Shown piece after piece: positions 52,701-62,100 of a DNA stretch of 64,000 nucleotides. The DNA is from Nepenthes gracilis (lineage: Eukaryota > Streptophyta > Magnoliopsida > Caryophyllales > Nepenthaceae). The DNA lies in the NCBI GenBank assembly GCA_033239525.1, contig BSYO01000023.1, positions 12,230,158-12,294,157 of the forward strand, in the 5' to 3' direction. The translations under genes and the position numbers were made by a program. The notes beneath the pieces are model-generated. The model was not told where the DNA came from, did no database searches, and worked only from the letters and a program-made list of their open reading frames with translations. Positions within the stretch are counted from its first letter, which is position 1. Every line of letters starts with the position of its first letter.

Positions 52701-55700
52701 CCAACCTCGATATCTTCATTTACTAACAATGCCGCAAGGAAGGTAGGCTCATTCTTTCTTCATACCTCTTTTAAGTTAGAGTTCAAATAATATCTTGTCC
52801 TTACCCTTCCTCTCAAGTTTTTTTGGCCTTTTTGAGGCACTCACTAGACACAAACTCTCTTCCATGAGAAGCACCGAATTCAAGTGGAACATGGGCTCTC
52901 CCTTAGTCTCCTTAAGGAAATCTACCTCCAAAATCATCTATAAGTACTGCTATAAAATTCAACTTCTTGTTCTATTCTCTAAGTTACATTAGCACAGATT
53001 TGGCAACATCAAGGGTAAGCTTTGCCTTTGAGTTCATGGCCTTCATGTTGTCGCCATCTCATTCCAACCCATACCCAAATGATCTGCTTCAGTCTCGGCT
53101 ATAAAGTTGTGAGTGTCCTCCATGTCTATCAGGCATAAGCACCTCATCCATTCACTTGAAGGTCCATATACATTAGATATCTGGACTCTGTTGATGTTTA
53201 AACTTGCTTCTCCTTGACATACAAAAGGTGAACCGTTCCTATGCGAACTTGGTCCTTATTGTTCTTGCTGTCTCCGGACTCCGATGGATCACTTTTTTCT
53301 TGTAGTGTACTTAGAGCTCCTTTGTATGAGTATTGTGTCACCTTATATGGCCCGTCACACAGAAATACTCCACCAGAAGATGCATTCTTACTCGTTAACG
53401 TATCGACACTTCCTTTGGAACTCTAAGAGTTCACCGGTGATGAATTCTTCGAAAGCTACTTCCTCCATGCTTGGCTTTAAATTCTAACTTGTTAATGCTG
53501 GATGCATTTTGCACATGCTTCTTTGAGGGATTACTACTATTCCCTTGGTTAAGGTTATTCCTTTCAATGGCATAGTTTACAAATCTCTTGGTTGCATTTT
53601 GGGCAGAAATCTAATCTTGCATCCACTGTCTAAATAATTTTATCTAAGCTAACGGCTATAAGTTATCTACAAAATAAAAGAGACGATCCTTATTAGACAT
53701 TCCCTTGATGTCTAACATGTATGTCAAGAAAGTTTTAATGTAGTCCTTGATTGTCCCTGTATACTTAATTTGTTTTAACTTTCATCATACCGTGAACTCA
53801 GTATTTTTTGGGCAAAACTATGCCATCAGCTCTCTTTTAATGTCTTCCCACGAGTCGATACTTAATTTTACTTGGAAATTTTTCTCATATTTGGTGTGCC
53901 ACCATAGTTTGGCATCTCCGATTAGGTACATTGTCGTCATAGAGACCTTTGCTTCATCCGAATCCATCTTTGTAGCCCCAAAGTATTGTTCTAAATTGAA
54001 AATGAACTTGTCGAGCCCCTTTAAATTTCACACACCACCATATGAGTGAGGTTCTGGAGGCTTAACTCTACCACCACCAAAGGCATTGCCGTTAGTCGCA
54101 ACAGCATGCACTAGAAAGCTCACATTACAGCTGAACTCAGCATCCTTTTATTGCAACACCTTTGTTGAGTCGCGGGCATCATCAATTAGGTCCTTGACCA
54201 CTTCTTCCAGAGACCTCAACTGAATGATAAGGCTATTCACCTATCCTTCCATCCTGTTGAAAGGCTATCTTGAGTTTTGAACTTTGCCATCCTCTCTCAA
54301 TAGCTTCAATACGTGTTGCTTGGGCCGTTACTATCCCACCGTATGAGATTCTTTGAAAACTAAAACCTTTCTTACAGCTACTCTTAAAGTCGATCTCTAA
54401 TTCCAGCTATCATTGTTTAAATGTTTTGGCCATAAAATTGTGCAGCACATCCGGTTCCCAATGAAAATGGATGCCAGCCAACTTAACCTACAGGTACTCT
54501 TAAGTATCGAGGTCGATTCCAGGACATAAACACAAAAGTAACACTAATGTTGAGTATGTAGAATACAAGTGTGTCATTAATTAAAAATGCAAAAAACAAG
54601 TAAGCAATCAATAGTATTATAAAACAATCGGATATGGAAAAAGATTTTAAGAATTCATTCTCCCACATAGAAAGTTTTAAACCTTTTGGCTTTTGACACT
54701 AGTATACATTAGAAGTCCCTAACTTTCACAATGAGATATCTAATTTTTTTATGATATTAAAATTCAAATTAAATTCACCTAAATTTTTAAAAGAATTCAA
54801 AAACGCGAGAAAAATTATATAAAAATTTGTATTGCTCGGTTGGGATTCTAACACATGAAACGCCTTTGGTGTATTTTTTTTATTTGGATAAACATGTTGC
54901 GTAAGAAAAACTCTGCTTTGGTGTCTTGTTAAGGAAATGAGAGAAAAAATATATATATTGTAAGTTTTGTCTCGTCCTAAGACTAGTTCTATTCCCAACT
55001 ATCCAGCCTAAGTTCCGTTTCACTGCATTCAGTAAAGTTTCTTCAAGCCTGTGGCTGAAATATCCAATTTGATAGATATAGATGCAGGAGAAGAGGTAGC
55101 AGAACATTTGCACAAGTCAAATTCTGTACAACTTATTTGAATTGTCAGTTATTAGGGGATGTTAATGTTAGTCAGTGTCCAGATGATCATATTTTTTCCA
55201 GCTTTGTGGACACATTGAAGATGTGCACTTACAAGTAAGCAATGTTGCAATGGGAGATGATCCATTCTTTTCCATATTAATTGTAATGATGTTCATTATT
55301 TAAAATGTCGTTTGATTTACTTATGTATTGGGAACTATCAAAATTTTTTTCCTTTCAGTATTTCAGATATTAATACATATTATTTAATATATCCAACATC
55401 GACATGGATGTGAACGATACTAATATCAATATTTTCATCCAAATGCAACATCCCCCAAACAAAATTCACTTTAAATTGCTTCGCAGAACAAATTTTAAGC
55501 CTGATATGTCCGATTTGATGCACATTGCTGATATGCCAATACCAATATGACTGTGACCGATACTAGTACTACTATTTTGGGGCAGGTTCCTGGTGATTTT
55601 GTTGAAGAATATAATGGGAAGCTTTAATTATTAGATTATAAATAACTAAACCAAAGCTCTCTGAAGTAATCTAATCTTTGTTTTCCATGACGATGGCTAA

Positions 55701-57648
55701 TGAACCACTCCTTACAACGAAAATTGCACTTCTGATGATATCAAACTGTCAGAACTGTTCGATTTGTTCTTGACCTTCTACAGACAACTTGATTTCTTCA
55801 TTTTATTTGAATAATTTGCATCCAAAATTGCAGGTAATGGGTTCACCATACCTTGGTTCTGTTGAGCACAGAGGCACAGGATTTGGGGAGCTGCTGCTAC
55901 ATAAGCTGGAAGAAGTAAACAGATCAGTAAAGGTGCAGACTGCCACCTCTTTTCATGCTTGATGTCTTATCATCCAACGTAGAGTTGATCAAAACCAGGC
56001 TGCTTAACTAGTCCGGTTGACCATCCTCAAATTTTATAAAATTTGGTCAAGGTATAACAATATTATTAATAAACAACCAAAAAATAGGTTTGATTAATCT
56101 TTTGGGTCGGGACAGTCAAAGTCACTAGTAAAAATAACTAGTTCGGTCCAAATTATGAATTTTATATATATATATACACACGTGTGTGTGTGTGTATTTT
56201 ATTTCCAATAATTACCAAGTTTAAAAATCATTTCAATATATTATATTTGTGGATTTTTCGTTAAACTATATATTTAGGTAATATTTTAGTCTAAATATTA
56301 TAATTATTAAAATATTTTAAATTTTTAGATATTTTTATGTAAATATGAGATTTTAAATAAAATACTAAAAATAAAAATGCCCAAAGACTGCCCCAAATTG
56401 GCCCGGTTTGAATTAGGAAGGGAATAGTTATAGGTTTTTAACTTGGGTGACTAGGCCATGTTCGGCTTGACCTGATTTAGTGGTCACAAATTTCACCTAA
56501 ACCTGTCCCATGAACCCGAAGCCAATTTTGATCAGGTGTATTCCAATGTGCCAATATATGCATTTTTAAATTTGTTTGAAATGTTTATTTATTAGCATGT
56601 CAAGAAAATTCCAGTTAAATAGGTAGTTGTAGCAGAAAAGTAATTTAGATTAATGATTTATGTAAAACTCTTACAGATAAAATAAGAATGAACTTTGATG
56701 GAGTAAATTTGAAGTGTTATCCGTTGCAAAAAATATGAGAGAATGATATTTATGACTGTTTGGATGCTTGAATGTGGGCCAAATGATGTCTTGTTGGGGA
56801 AAAGTGATTTTGTTGAGGGCAGAGGCACTGGGAAGAGGAGAGTTAGAATACAAATATACTTCGTTTTTGGTGGGTATGGCCCTAAATTCTAAAGCAAGGA
56901 TTCCAACAGTAGTTCCACTTAGTTGGATTTAAGCTTTGTTGAAGTTGATATTATGGCTAATATTTGTAATAATGACTGATATATATCAATATCGAGATGC
57001 CATGATATTGAAAAATATCCCGATATGTCTCATATCGGTGACATCATGATATACTTTTCGATATTTATCGGTTATTTTTTTGCTTCGTTTCACTGTTGAA
57101 ATCTAAAATCTGCACTTTTTAAATATACATTTATTTTTTAGGAAAGTTCAATTCACAAATTAGAAGTATAAAACATATATGGATAAGAAGTTTTCAAATA
57201 TTATTTAATGAGGTAGAGGAATCCAAGATTAATTTTAATAAAATTAATTAAAGCTCTTCAATTAGATAAATATATGACCTATATGGTTAAATTTTTAAAA
57301 TATCGCTCACTTTTGATGTATTCACAAGCAAAAGTTTTTTTTGTTAGTAATGTCTGATATTAATATGTATTATTCGATAAGTCCAATACCAATATTATCG
57401 CCACCGATACCGAGATGGTATTGACTGATACTGATGCAATATGGTAGGCTCACTATATCTTCAATCAGGCCGAGTAGTCTGATCTTGTGAAATGCATATG
57501 CATTCTTGTTTTAAGCCTGCAAAGATTTTCAGCCAAATCATCGCGAGATGTAACCGTCATATTTTGAATTCCACTTCTTGGAGTCCTGCATCTTAAACTC
57601 TGCTTTCTTCCATGGCAGAGAATCGAGTCGCTTATCGAGAAGTCCTAG
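37426..57648 (+). CDS. Conserved plant single-pass membrane protein with bacterial-PH-like region (six coding exons)
   Basis: Coding exons 37426-37746, 37828-37921, 43802-43923, 44050-44199, 55834-55932 and 57619-57648 join into a 271-residue open frame, all with GT-AG introns. I recognise it as a conserved uncharacterised plant family (the domain label DUF7642 may apply; from memory). Residues 25-40 are acidic. Residues 57-81 ([21 protein letters not shown] and on) form one membrane helix followed by [13 protein letters not shown]. Residues 94-160 ([37 protein letters not shown]) have the strand pattern of bacterial PH-like (YdbS/YdbT-type) domains. The C-terminus (248-271) is a charged helix, possibly coiled coil. 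Function is unknown; a membrane-attached scaffold or lipid-binding role is only a guess. Introns 2 and 4 have been expanded by retroelements, yet the frame is intact. Confidence 0.85.
37828..37921 (+). CDS. Membrane-protein coding exon 2
   Basis: Codes residues 108-138 ([21 protein letters not shown] to IIIEQ) and the first base of the next glycine codon. Acceptor TTGACAG, donor GTAATC. Confidence 0.88.
38900..40120 (-). repeat. 3' LTR of the minus-strand gag-only copia element
   Basis: It pairs with 41659-42423: GGATTCC..GATAACAAAAACA-like start, GCAATAATATTTAATGTGAAAA-like middle and CTCC.GAAGTGAAAA near the end. It is longer than its partner because of added sequence around 39600-40000. 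Confidence 0.65.
40130..40840 (-). pseudogene. Protease-like remnant, second copy
   Basis: On the minus strand a frame near 40660-40770 gives [32 protein letters not shown] then RIVDIDDV, the part of copia Pol that follows the protease DTG. A degenerate counterpart lies at 13400-14056. The sequence then passes into the LTR without integrase. Confidence 0.55.
40840..41625 (-). pseudogene. Copia-type Gag, second copy, broken
   Basis: Read on the minus strand: [13 protein letters not shown] then [33 protein letters not shown]-like segment, [14 protein letters not shown] (41529-41311), then [21 protein letters not shown] then [13 protein letters not shown]...[11 protein letters not shown] (41314-41063), then [17 protein letters not shown] (41102-40887). 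This is the UBN2-type copia Gag pattern. Stops and a frameshift split it into three frames. Confidence 0.8.
41659..42423 (-). repeat. 5' LTR of the minus-strand gag-only copia element
   Basis: It starts TGTTAGGATTCC at 41659 on the plus strand and ends TCCAACA at 42423, so it has TG...CA termini. It is the better preserved LTR of this family in the window. Confidence 0.7.
42424..43801 (+). other. Remainder of intron 2, no feature
   Basis: AT-rich sequence with scattered short frames. No domain, repeat partner or splice-supported exon is visible. It ends at the acceptor GTGTAG before exon 3. Confidence 0.5.
43802..43923 (+). CDS. Membrane-protein coding exon 3
   Basis: Completes Gly139 and codes residues 140-179 ([15 protein letters not shown] to SNPGLLRK). 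Acceptor GTGTAG, donor GTATAT. It directly continues the PH-like strand pattern of exon 2 across a 5.9-kb intron. Confidence 0.88.
44050..44199 (+). CDS. Membrane-protein coding exon 4
   Basis: Codes residues 180-229 ([15 protein letters not shown] to LRSPSKSSK), exactly 50 codons in phase 0. Acceptor TTTCACAG, donor GTAACA. It is rich in serine, as expected of a flexible linker. Confidence 0.87.
44630..44890. repeat. Possible copia LTR fragment
   Basis: The sequence has the composition and order of copia LTR promoter regions: AATTAGAAAACTTTGTCTG, TTCCTAATTAG, GGAGTAGGAC, then CTATATAGGGACC (TATA-like). No partner LTR was found, so it is at most a solo LTR or fragment. Confidence 0.35.
44961..45445. 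repeat. Tandem duplication of a 242-bp unit, two copies
   Basis: Copies at 44961-45202 and 45203-45445 both start AACATCATGACTG and end GGGTGAGAGGAGAT. They differ at only a handful of positions (for example GATGGGGC against GTTGGGGC, AAATAGCGTC against AAATGGCATC). This is far more alike than any LTR pair in the window, so the duplication is young. Confidence 0.95.
46140..46720. other. GC-richer block of unknown origin in intron 4
   Basis: Composition shifts to more balanced bases with stretches like CGTCCTCGTTGAGAGTCG and GGCTGTTGCCCCGTGGCAAC. It yields only short frames. It resembles the texture of the LARD-like element but I see no direct sequence match, so it is left unassigned. Confidence 0.35.
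47663..48092 (-). repeat. 3' LTR of the chromovirus
   Basis: It matches 54422-54853 over its length, for example AGTATGTAGAATACAAG, GACATTAGTATACATTA against GACACTAGTATACATTA, and AATCCCTAACTTTCATAATG against AAGTCCCTAACTTTCACAAT. It ends TTCTAACA at 48092. Confidence 0.85.
48150..49890 (-). pseudogene. C-terminal RT, RNase H and integrase of the chromovirus
   Basis: Beyond the nested insert the minus-strand frame resumes with [17 protein letters not shown] (49890-49845), then [21 protein letters not shown] (about 49790-49720), the RT-RNase H junction. RNase H (about 49560-49390) and integrase (about 49250-48150) are recognisable only in short shifted pieces. The plus-strand frame at 48385-48777 is a shadow of the integrase region. 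Confidence 0.75.
49897..51983. mobile_element. LTR-like insert nested in the chromovirus RT (copy 2)
   Basis: This 2.09-kb block interrupts the RT frame exactly between KEI and INF. The hexamer ATCTCC occurs at 49891-49896 and again at 51984-51989, a target-site duplication. It contains no coding domain and is related to 33820-36050 (shared purine-rich tract near 50310, TTTAAGAACCATTG at 50876, GCGTACAAAATCA near 51327). It is most simply a solo LTR. Its exact ends (TAATGTC...GACAA) lack a clean TG...CA, so the termini have mutated or the TSD is one base shorter. Confidence 0.8.
51455..51480. repeat. (GT)13 microsatellite
   Basis: Thirteen uninterrupted GT units within the nested LTR, followed by ATAGTTGATAAATTT. 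Confidence 0.95.
51984..53220 (-). pseudogene. Protease and N-terminal part of RT of the chromovirus
   Basis: A protease-like piece at about 53150-53070 (DTG region changed to [17 protein letters not shown]). RT at 52422-52228 gives [32 protein letters not shown] then [13 protein letters not shown]. The YLDD box is altered to YLSN at about 52120. The frame runs to EKCSFS.KEI at 51985, where the nested LTR interrupts it. Confidence 0.82.
53480..54360 (-). pseudogene. Gag of the chromovirus, broken
   Basis: Read on the minus strand: [19 protein letters not shown] at about 53940, then [13 protein letters not shown], then [17 protein letters not shown]...[18 protein letters not shown]. This is the capsid pattern (G.A..WW......; I..W...K.EL...F.P.N; L..L...GSV.EYV..F; DK.F.F..GL). 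Several stops occur. Confidence 0.8.
54422..54853 (-). repeat. 5' LTR of the chromovirus
   Basis: Partner of 47663-48092, with edges TGTTTTGGCC at 54422 and GATTCTAACA at 54853, giving TG...CA termini on both strands. Substitutions against the partner are frequent, so the insertion is not recent. Confidence 0.85.
55360..55580. repeat. Dispersed ATATCGGTAT-type repeat, copy 2
   Basis: It contains TTTCAGATATTAATACATAT, TATATCCAACATCG, AATATTTTCATCCAAATGC and CCGATACTAGTAC. It shares phrases with copies at 16640, 56960 and 63400. Confidence 0.5.
55834..55932 (+). CDS. Membrane-protein coding exon 5
   Basis: Codes residues 230-262 ([16 protein letters not shown] to EEVNRSVK), 33 codons in phase 0. 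Acceptor TTGCAG, donor GTGCAG. It follows an 11.6-kb intron. Confidence 0.85.
55933..57618 (+). other. Intron 5 of the membrane-protein gene
   Basis: GT-AG intron of 1.7 kb before the 30-base last coding exon. It contains a short TA/CA/GT run (56165-56198) and a long copy of the ATATCG-type repeat (about 56960-57440). No coding domain is seen. Confidence 0.7.
56960..57440. repeat. Dispersed ATATCGGTAT-type repeat, copy 3 (longest)
   Basis: It starts near ACTGATATATATCAATATCG and ends near GATACTGATGCAATATGG, with TCATATCGGTGACATCATG and GTCCAATACCAATATTATCG between. The middle contains GTTTCACTGTTGAAATC-like sequence. Ends read as partly inverted (GATATCG-type at the left, CGATACCG-type at the right), consistent with a small element. 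Confidence 0.5.
57619..57648 (+). CDS. Membrane-protein coding exon 6 (30-base last coding exon)
   Basis: Codes RIESLIEKS and a TAG stop after acceptor ATGGCAG. It extends the charged C-terminal helix of exon 5 in phase 0. The larger chance frame at 57578-57811 that overlaps it is a different frame. Confidence 0.8.
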   Translation, partial: RIESLIEKS

Positions 57649-58948
57649 ATTTCCCCCAGAAGCAACCGAATGGAGTTTTGGCCTATTTTCGCTCAGACAA
57701 GCCCCATCTTCTCTAGTCAGCAGATTAAAGGCAGCTCGGGTTTGCGATATGCATAGCCACCCATCCCCTGTAATTTCATTGATTCAAAATATTCTATGCA
57801 GAATGAGCTAAAGATTTTGTTTTGGTTGCAATATTAATTGTTGTATAGATTTGTGTATGGAACCGGTTAATCCATTGTGACCTTTATTCTATACTTCCCC
57901 GGCAGCTTTCTGGTTTTGTACCAAGTTCAGGTGAATAGCAAGGACCAAAGTCACCATACTTGAGTTTATTGGACATTGTTTGCAGCTTAACTTTGTTTAA
58001 TTTCTTCTCTTTTCTCTATGAAATTGTACTCTGTCATGGAGAAGCTGCTTCTTTCTATACTCTTATCCCAGTCTAACTTGATATGGTTAGCTTGATCAAA
58101 TTTTGGATGCATAATATTTTCCTGAAAAGATTATATATCAGGTAAGTTTAAACATGTAATGCCAGAAATTAAACTCCTTAATACAGATGAAACCATGATG
58201 CCCAGGTCGTTTTTATTAATTGTGATATATTATATGAATTCCTAATGTCTAATCAGAAGACATCTCGAGAATATTATTGGGTGATATGATGTTATATCTA
58301 TCTATTTATACTAATTGAGAGATAATAAGAAAATGTTATTAAATGATGTGACGTTCTATCTATTCATTTATTCTAAAAGTTTATATAAGAATATATATGA
58401 ATAGATAAGATATTATATCACTTGAGATGTTTTTTTTATAAGTGTCTATTAAATATTTTTGATATAATTTTTTTTTTGATATGTTTGTTACCGACTTAAT
58501 AGCTCGGCTTAGGTGACAAATGGGCTGTGTCCTGTAATATAGGTTTCATGATCGGGTTTTGTGACTGAATTAAACCAATAGATTTTATTTTATATTCGTC
58601 CAAGATTTTATAAATTTTTAAATAAAGAAAATAATTTTTGTCCCCTTCATATTTTACTCTTCTTGTCTGACTTTTTTATTATTTTAATCAAACTTATATT
58701 TTATAAATTTATTAAATTAAAAAAATATTTATATTAAATATAAATAATAGAAATATATATTTCTATTTTAATCTGACTGGCGTGTCCGGTGCTATGACAA
58801 AACGACGCGCCCTGGTTACCGCTCCTTCCTGGTTTTCACGGGACGACAGTTGCTTTGGCGGGAGCATTTCGCCGGCGGAACCATCTCGGAGCTGCATGTC
58901 AGTGATCTCACCACGCACGCAACTCCGAGATAGAGAGAGAGGAGAGAG
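57649..58948. other. Interval between the membrane-protein gene and the dehydrogenase-like gene
   Basis: The first part should be the 3' untranslated region of the upstream gene. The last about 170 bases are GC-richer (58780-58948) and include a GA repeat just before the ATG, so they look like the promoter-proximal and 5' untranslated region of the downstream gene. A small inverted-repeat element lies at 58280-58421. Confidence 0.55.
58280..58421. repeat. Small inverted-repeat element (MITE-like)
   Basis: The left end GGTGATATGATGTTATATC..TCTATTTATA is an imperfect inverted copy of the right end, which on the minus strand reads GTGATATAATATCTTATC..TATTCATATA. A third, direct copy of the motif (GATGTGACGTTCTATCTATTC) sits between them. 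No coding capacity. Confidence 0.5.
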
Positions 58949-59170
58949 ATGTGCAGGAAGAAGGTCCTGGTAGTCGGTGGTACTGGCTATTTGGGCCAGC
59001 ATCTCCTGCAAGGATTTTCAGAGATCCAGTCGCCTGCCTACGACCTAGCCTTCACCTTCCTCTCCAACCTTCCTCAGAAACTTCTCGACGCTGTCCCTCA
59101 CTCTCTCCCTTTCCGTGTCGATTTACGAAGCGGCCATGGATTCGATTCCATCTTCCAGTCATTCGGTCAG
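58949..59170 (+). CDS. Dehydrogenase-like exon 1
   Basis: Residues 1-74, exactly 74 codons, ending FQSFGQ before donor GTCCGT. It contains the nucleotide-binding glycine loop. Confidence 0.88.
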
Positions 59171-62100
59171 GTCCGTCTTATTCATTTCTGTACAGTCTTG
59201 TAAATGTGCCTCATTGTGCCTCGCGAGTTGACGTTATTTCCATATCCAGTATGGGGAATACATGGAATTGGTTATAGTCTGGAAGGGTGATCTTTTCTTT
59301 CTCTTTCTCTCTCTCTTTCTCTCTCTTTTGGCTGGGCGTGGATTGATCACTTAGTCGCTTGCTATTTTGTGGAGTTTTGCTTGATTACAAGATCAACTGC
59401 CCATTTGTTGTTACCAAACGCATCCTATGCATTTGGATTTTTGGGGCTCAAAAAACTTTTGCGTTTTTTGGCCTCAAATGCCTAGAAAAAGAGGAAAGAA
59501 AAGAAGAAGAAGAAGATGATGATGATGATGAATGGAAGGTTTTGCATTCAACTTTTCAACCGATTTAGCTTTAGGGACGCCAACAATGGAAACATTTCCT
59601 TGGATCGGTCCCCGTGATTATGCTCAATCTCACGCCGTAATTAAGGTGTCCTTTAGTAACTTGTATTTTAAATTCAGTTTAATTGAGAAGAATCCTTAGA
59701 ATTGAACATTGGGATTTGAATTCTATAAAATCAAAAGGTTTGGCTTTTAGTAGAAAATTGGTTTTAACTTCTGGTATAGTCTTTGGAATATCAATTTTTC
59801 TGTCTCCCTCTCCTTTTCTTTCTATAACATGCGACGCAATTGGTGACATACACACTAAAATTTGAGTAAAAAAGGTCAAAAATTTGTACTGGGATGTCGT
59901 TTTAGGATCATTATTAATCAAACGGACAAAATGAAAAAAGGAAAATCTGATGTGGGTACTAAATTTGAGACAACAGCCAGATGTGGTCATCAATTGCGCT
60001 GCTCTATCAGTTCCTCGTGTGTGTGAGGTGGATCCCAATGCTGCAATGGCTATTAATGTGCCTACTCATCTCGTAAATTGGTTGTCAAGCTTTAAAGAGA
60101 AAAATACGCTTGTGATCCAGCTTTCAACTGACCAAGGTAATTCACTGGAATTCTTGTTATTTTGAACCGTGCTTGTTGTTGTGTCTTTGTTGATTAGCTG
60201 GAAAATCATTTTGATTTTATTGTATTATGACTTTCAATTTGGATATCTTATTTATTCCTAGATGTTTGCCTATCCAAAGCATTCTCTCTTTTTCCTATCT
60301 TTTTTAATAGCTATGTCCATCCAATGTTGCTTTTGAAAAGTCTATCTTATGGTGCAAGGGTATCAGGTTACTTGTTGGAATGAAATTTCTGCAAAAATTT
60401 CGCAAATGTGTTCTTCCTATTTGAATTTCCAATGCTTGAATATTGTGTAACATTGAATAATGCTCTTCATTTTGTGATTTCCCTTTTTTTTTATGCACAA
60501 AGACATGATCATAGAGGAAGAAGCATGAACTACCTTCATTCTATACACACCTTTTTATCCATTTTAGCATTCAGAAGGCTTGATCTTGTATTCTCACTCT
60601 TCCCTGAATTTTAGCCACTGTTTTCACCATCTGGAAGTGAAAAAGTGGTTAATCTTTTACTCTCCTCGGCCACAGGCTTATCTTGCCATGGCCTACAAAC
60701 TCCCTATCAGTTGCTAATGTATTAGTTTTTGTGATTTGATCCCTTGTAGTAGTTAAAACTTTCTGATTTTGTATTGACTGTTCTTGTAGTAGTTAAAACT
60801 TTCTCTGAGCTTTGCTTATACTCCTATGAATTGACTATCTTTACAGGGTTTTTAAATTTTTGGGTCGACCTAAGATAGTGACTAGATTTTCTTATAGAGA
60901 GTCCTCACTTCATTTGTTGTTTCTATAATTCTTAGCTCTTCATTTCTTGCTTAATTACCAGTATATGAAGGGTCCAAGTCTTTCTACAAAGAGGAAGATG
61001 AGGTTGTCCCTGTCAATGTTTATGGGAAGTCAAAAGTGGAAGCAGAGCGATTAATTTCTTCAAATTGTTTAAACTTTGCAATTTTGAGAAGCAGCATCAT
61101 CTTTGGCCCACAAACAATATCACCTCTCCCAAAATCTCTTCCCGTTCAGGTGAATACTCAAGAATCAATACTTTGATATGATCTCTTTTTTTATAATTAG
61201 TTGTTTTAAAAGCTGAAGGTCAACTCATGGTCTGCAGTTCTGTGTTAATTTATTTATGTTCAGTCAGAGCCTTGGCTTTCATAAGCCATGCCATATGGCT
61301 GGCCCTTTATGACATTGATCCCTTAAAAAATTAGGAGATGGATGTTAGAGTCAAACCCATAACCTTACTCCCTTAGTGTATTTTTGGAAATCATTTTCAT
61401 TCCACTAGAATAATGAATCATTTGAATGATGCTATGTATCATATGATCGTATCACCAGCCTTAAATCGATTTCTTTGGCCAGGGAATATTTGTATACTTT
61501 AGCTTAATTCTTGTGGAGCTTATGGATCCTAATGATAGATTGAAGGCACAATGTGGATTTGTCTTCAATGATAGACTTGTCACTACCCAAAATTTGGTTG
61601 GAGCTCAGTAAATTTGCAGCTTTATTTAATGTTGCCTAGGTGTATGCTCATGTTATGTTTAAATAATCTAGTGATGATTTGATATCATGGATGCATTTAA
61701 TTTAAACAGATAATTGCAGAGATGGAAATATTCAAAAGCTTAAGCTGATATAGAATTGTATCAAATATTCAAATAATAATTCTTTGGAACTTTCCCAGTT
61801 TCAAAAATAACGTTTAAACAGAATTTTTTTTTTTACTGAAATCAAAGTCAAAATGATGTCGTTTGTTGCTATTTTTTTTTTTAAATCAAAAAACGTCATT
61901 TTGATAATTTAAAAAAAATAAAAATAAAAATGGTGGTTCCACCAGTTATACCTATTCCACGAAAATATCATCTTTTGCCCAAAAAAGGTCCCAGAACAGC
62001 CAGTCACCTCCAACCATAGCAGTACTGGTACCAGAACTCCTGCTGTTACCGCTTGTTTTTTGACAACCGTTTTTCTCAATTCTTTACTTGCTATTGTAAA

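Larger units (their letters stand above)
47663..54853 (-). mobile_element. Ty3/gypsy chromovirus-type element, decayed, with an LTR nested in its RT
   Basis: Diverged LTRs of about 430 bp (47663-48092 and 54422-54853) flank gag, protease, RT, RNase H and integrase remnants read on the minus strand. The right LTR begins TGTTAGAATCC on that strand. Order from 5' to 3': gag about 54350-53500, protease about 53200-53000, RT 52450 downward, then the nested insert 51983-49897, the rest of RT and RNase H 49890-49400, integrase about 49300-48150. Motifs such as [14 protein letters not shown] and ANYYRRFIE are chromovirus-like; the exact clade is uncertain. The element is antisense to the host gene. 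Confidence 0.82.
44200..55833 (+). other. Intron 4 of the membrane-protein gene (11.6 kb)
   Basis: GT-AG intron holding, in order, an LTR-like fragment (about 44630-44890), a 242-bp tandem duplication (44961-45445), a GC-richer block (46140-46720), a minus-strand chromovirus (47663-54853) interrupted by a 2.1-kb LTR (49897-51983) and an ATATCG-type repeat (55360-55580). Confidence 0.75.

Noticed and set aside
59359..59568. 69-residue frame with an acidic tail in intron 1 of the dehydrogenase-like gene
   Set aside because: The acidic tail is a GAA/GAT microsatellite; the frame lies between two exons supported by conserved motifs.
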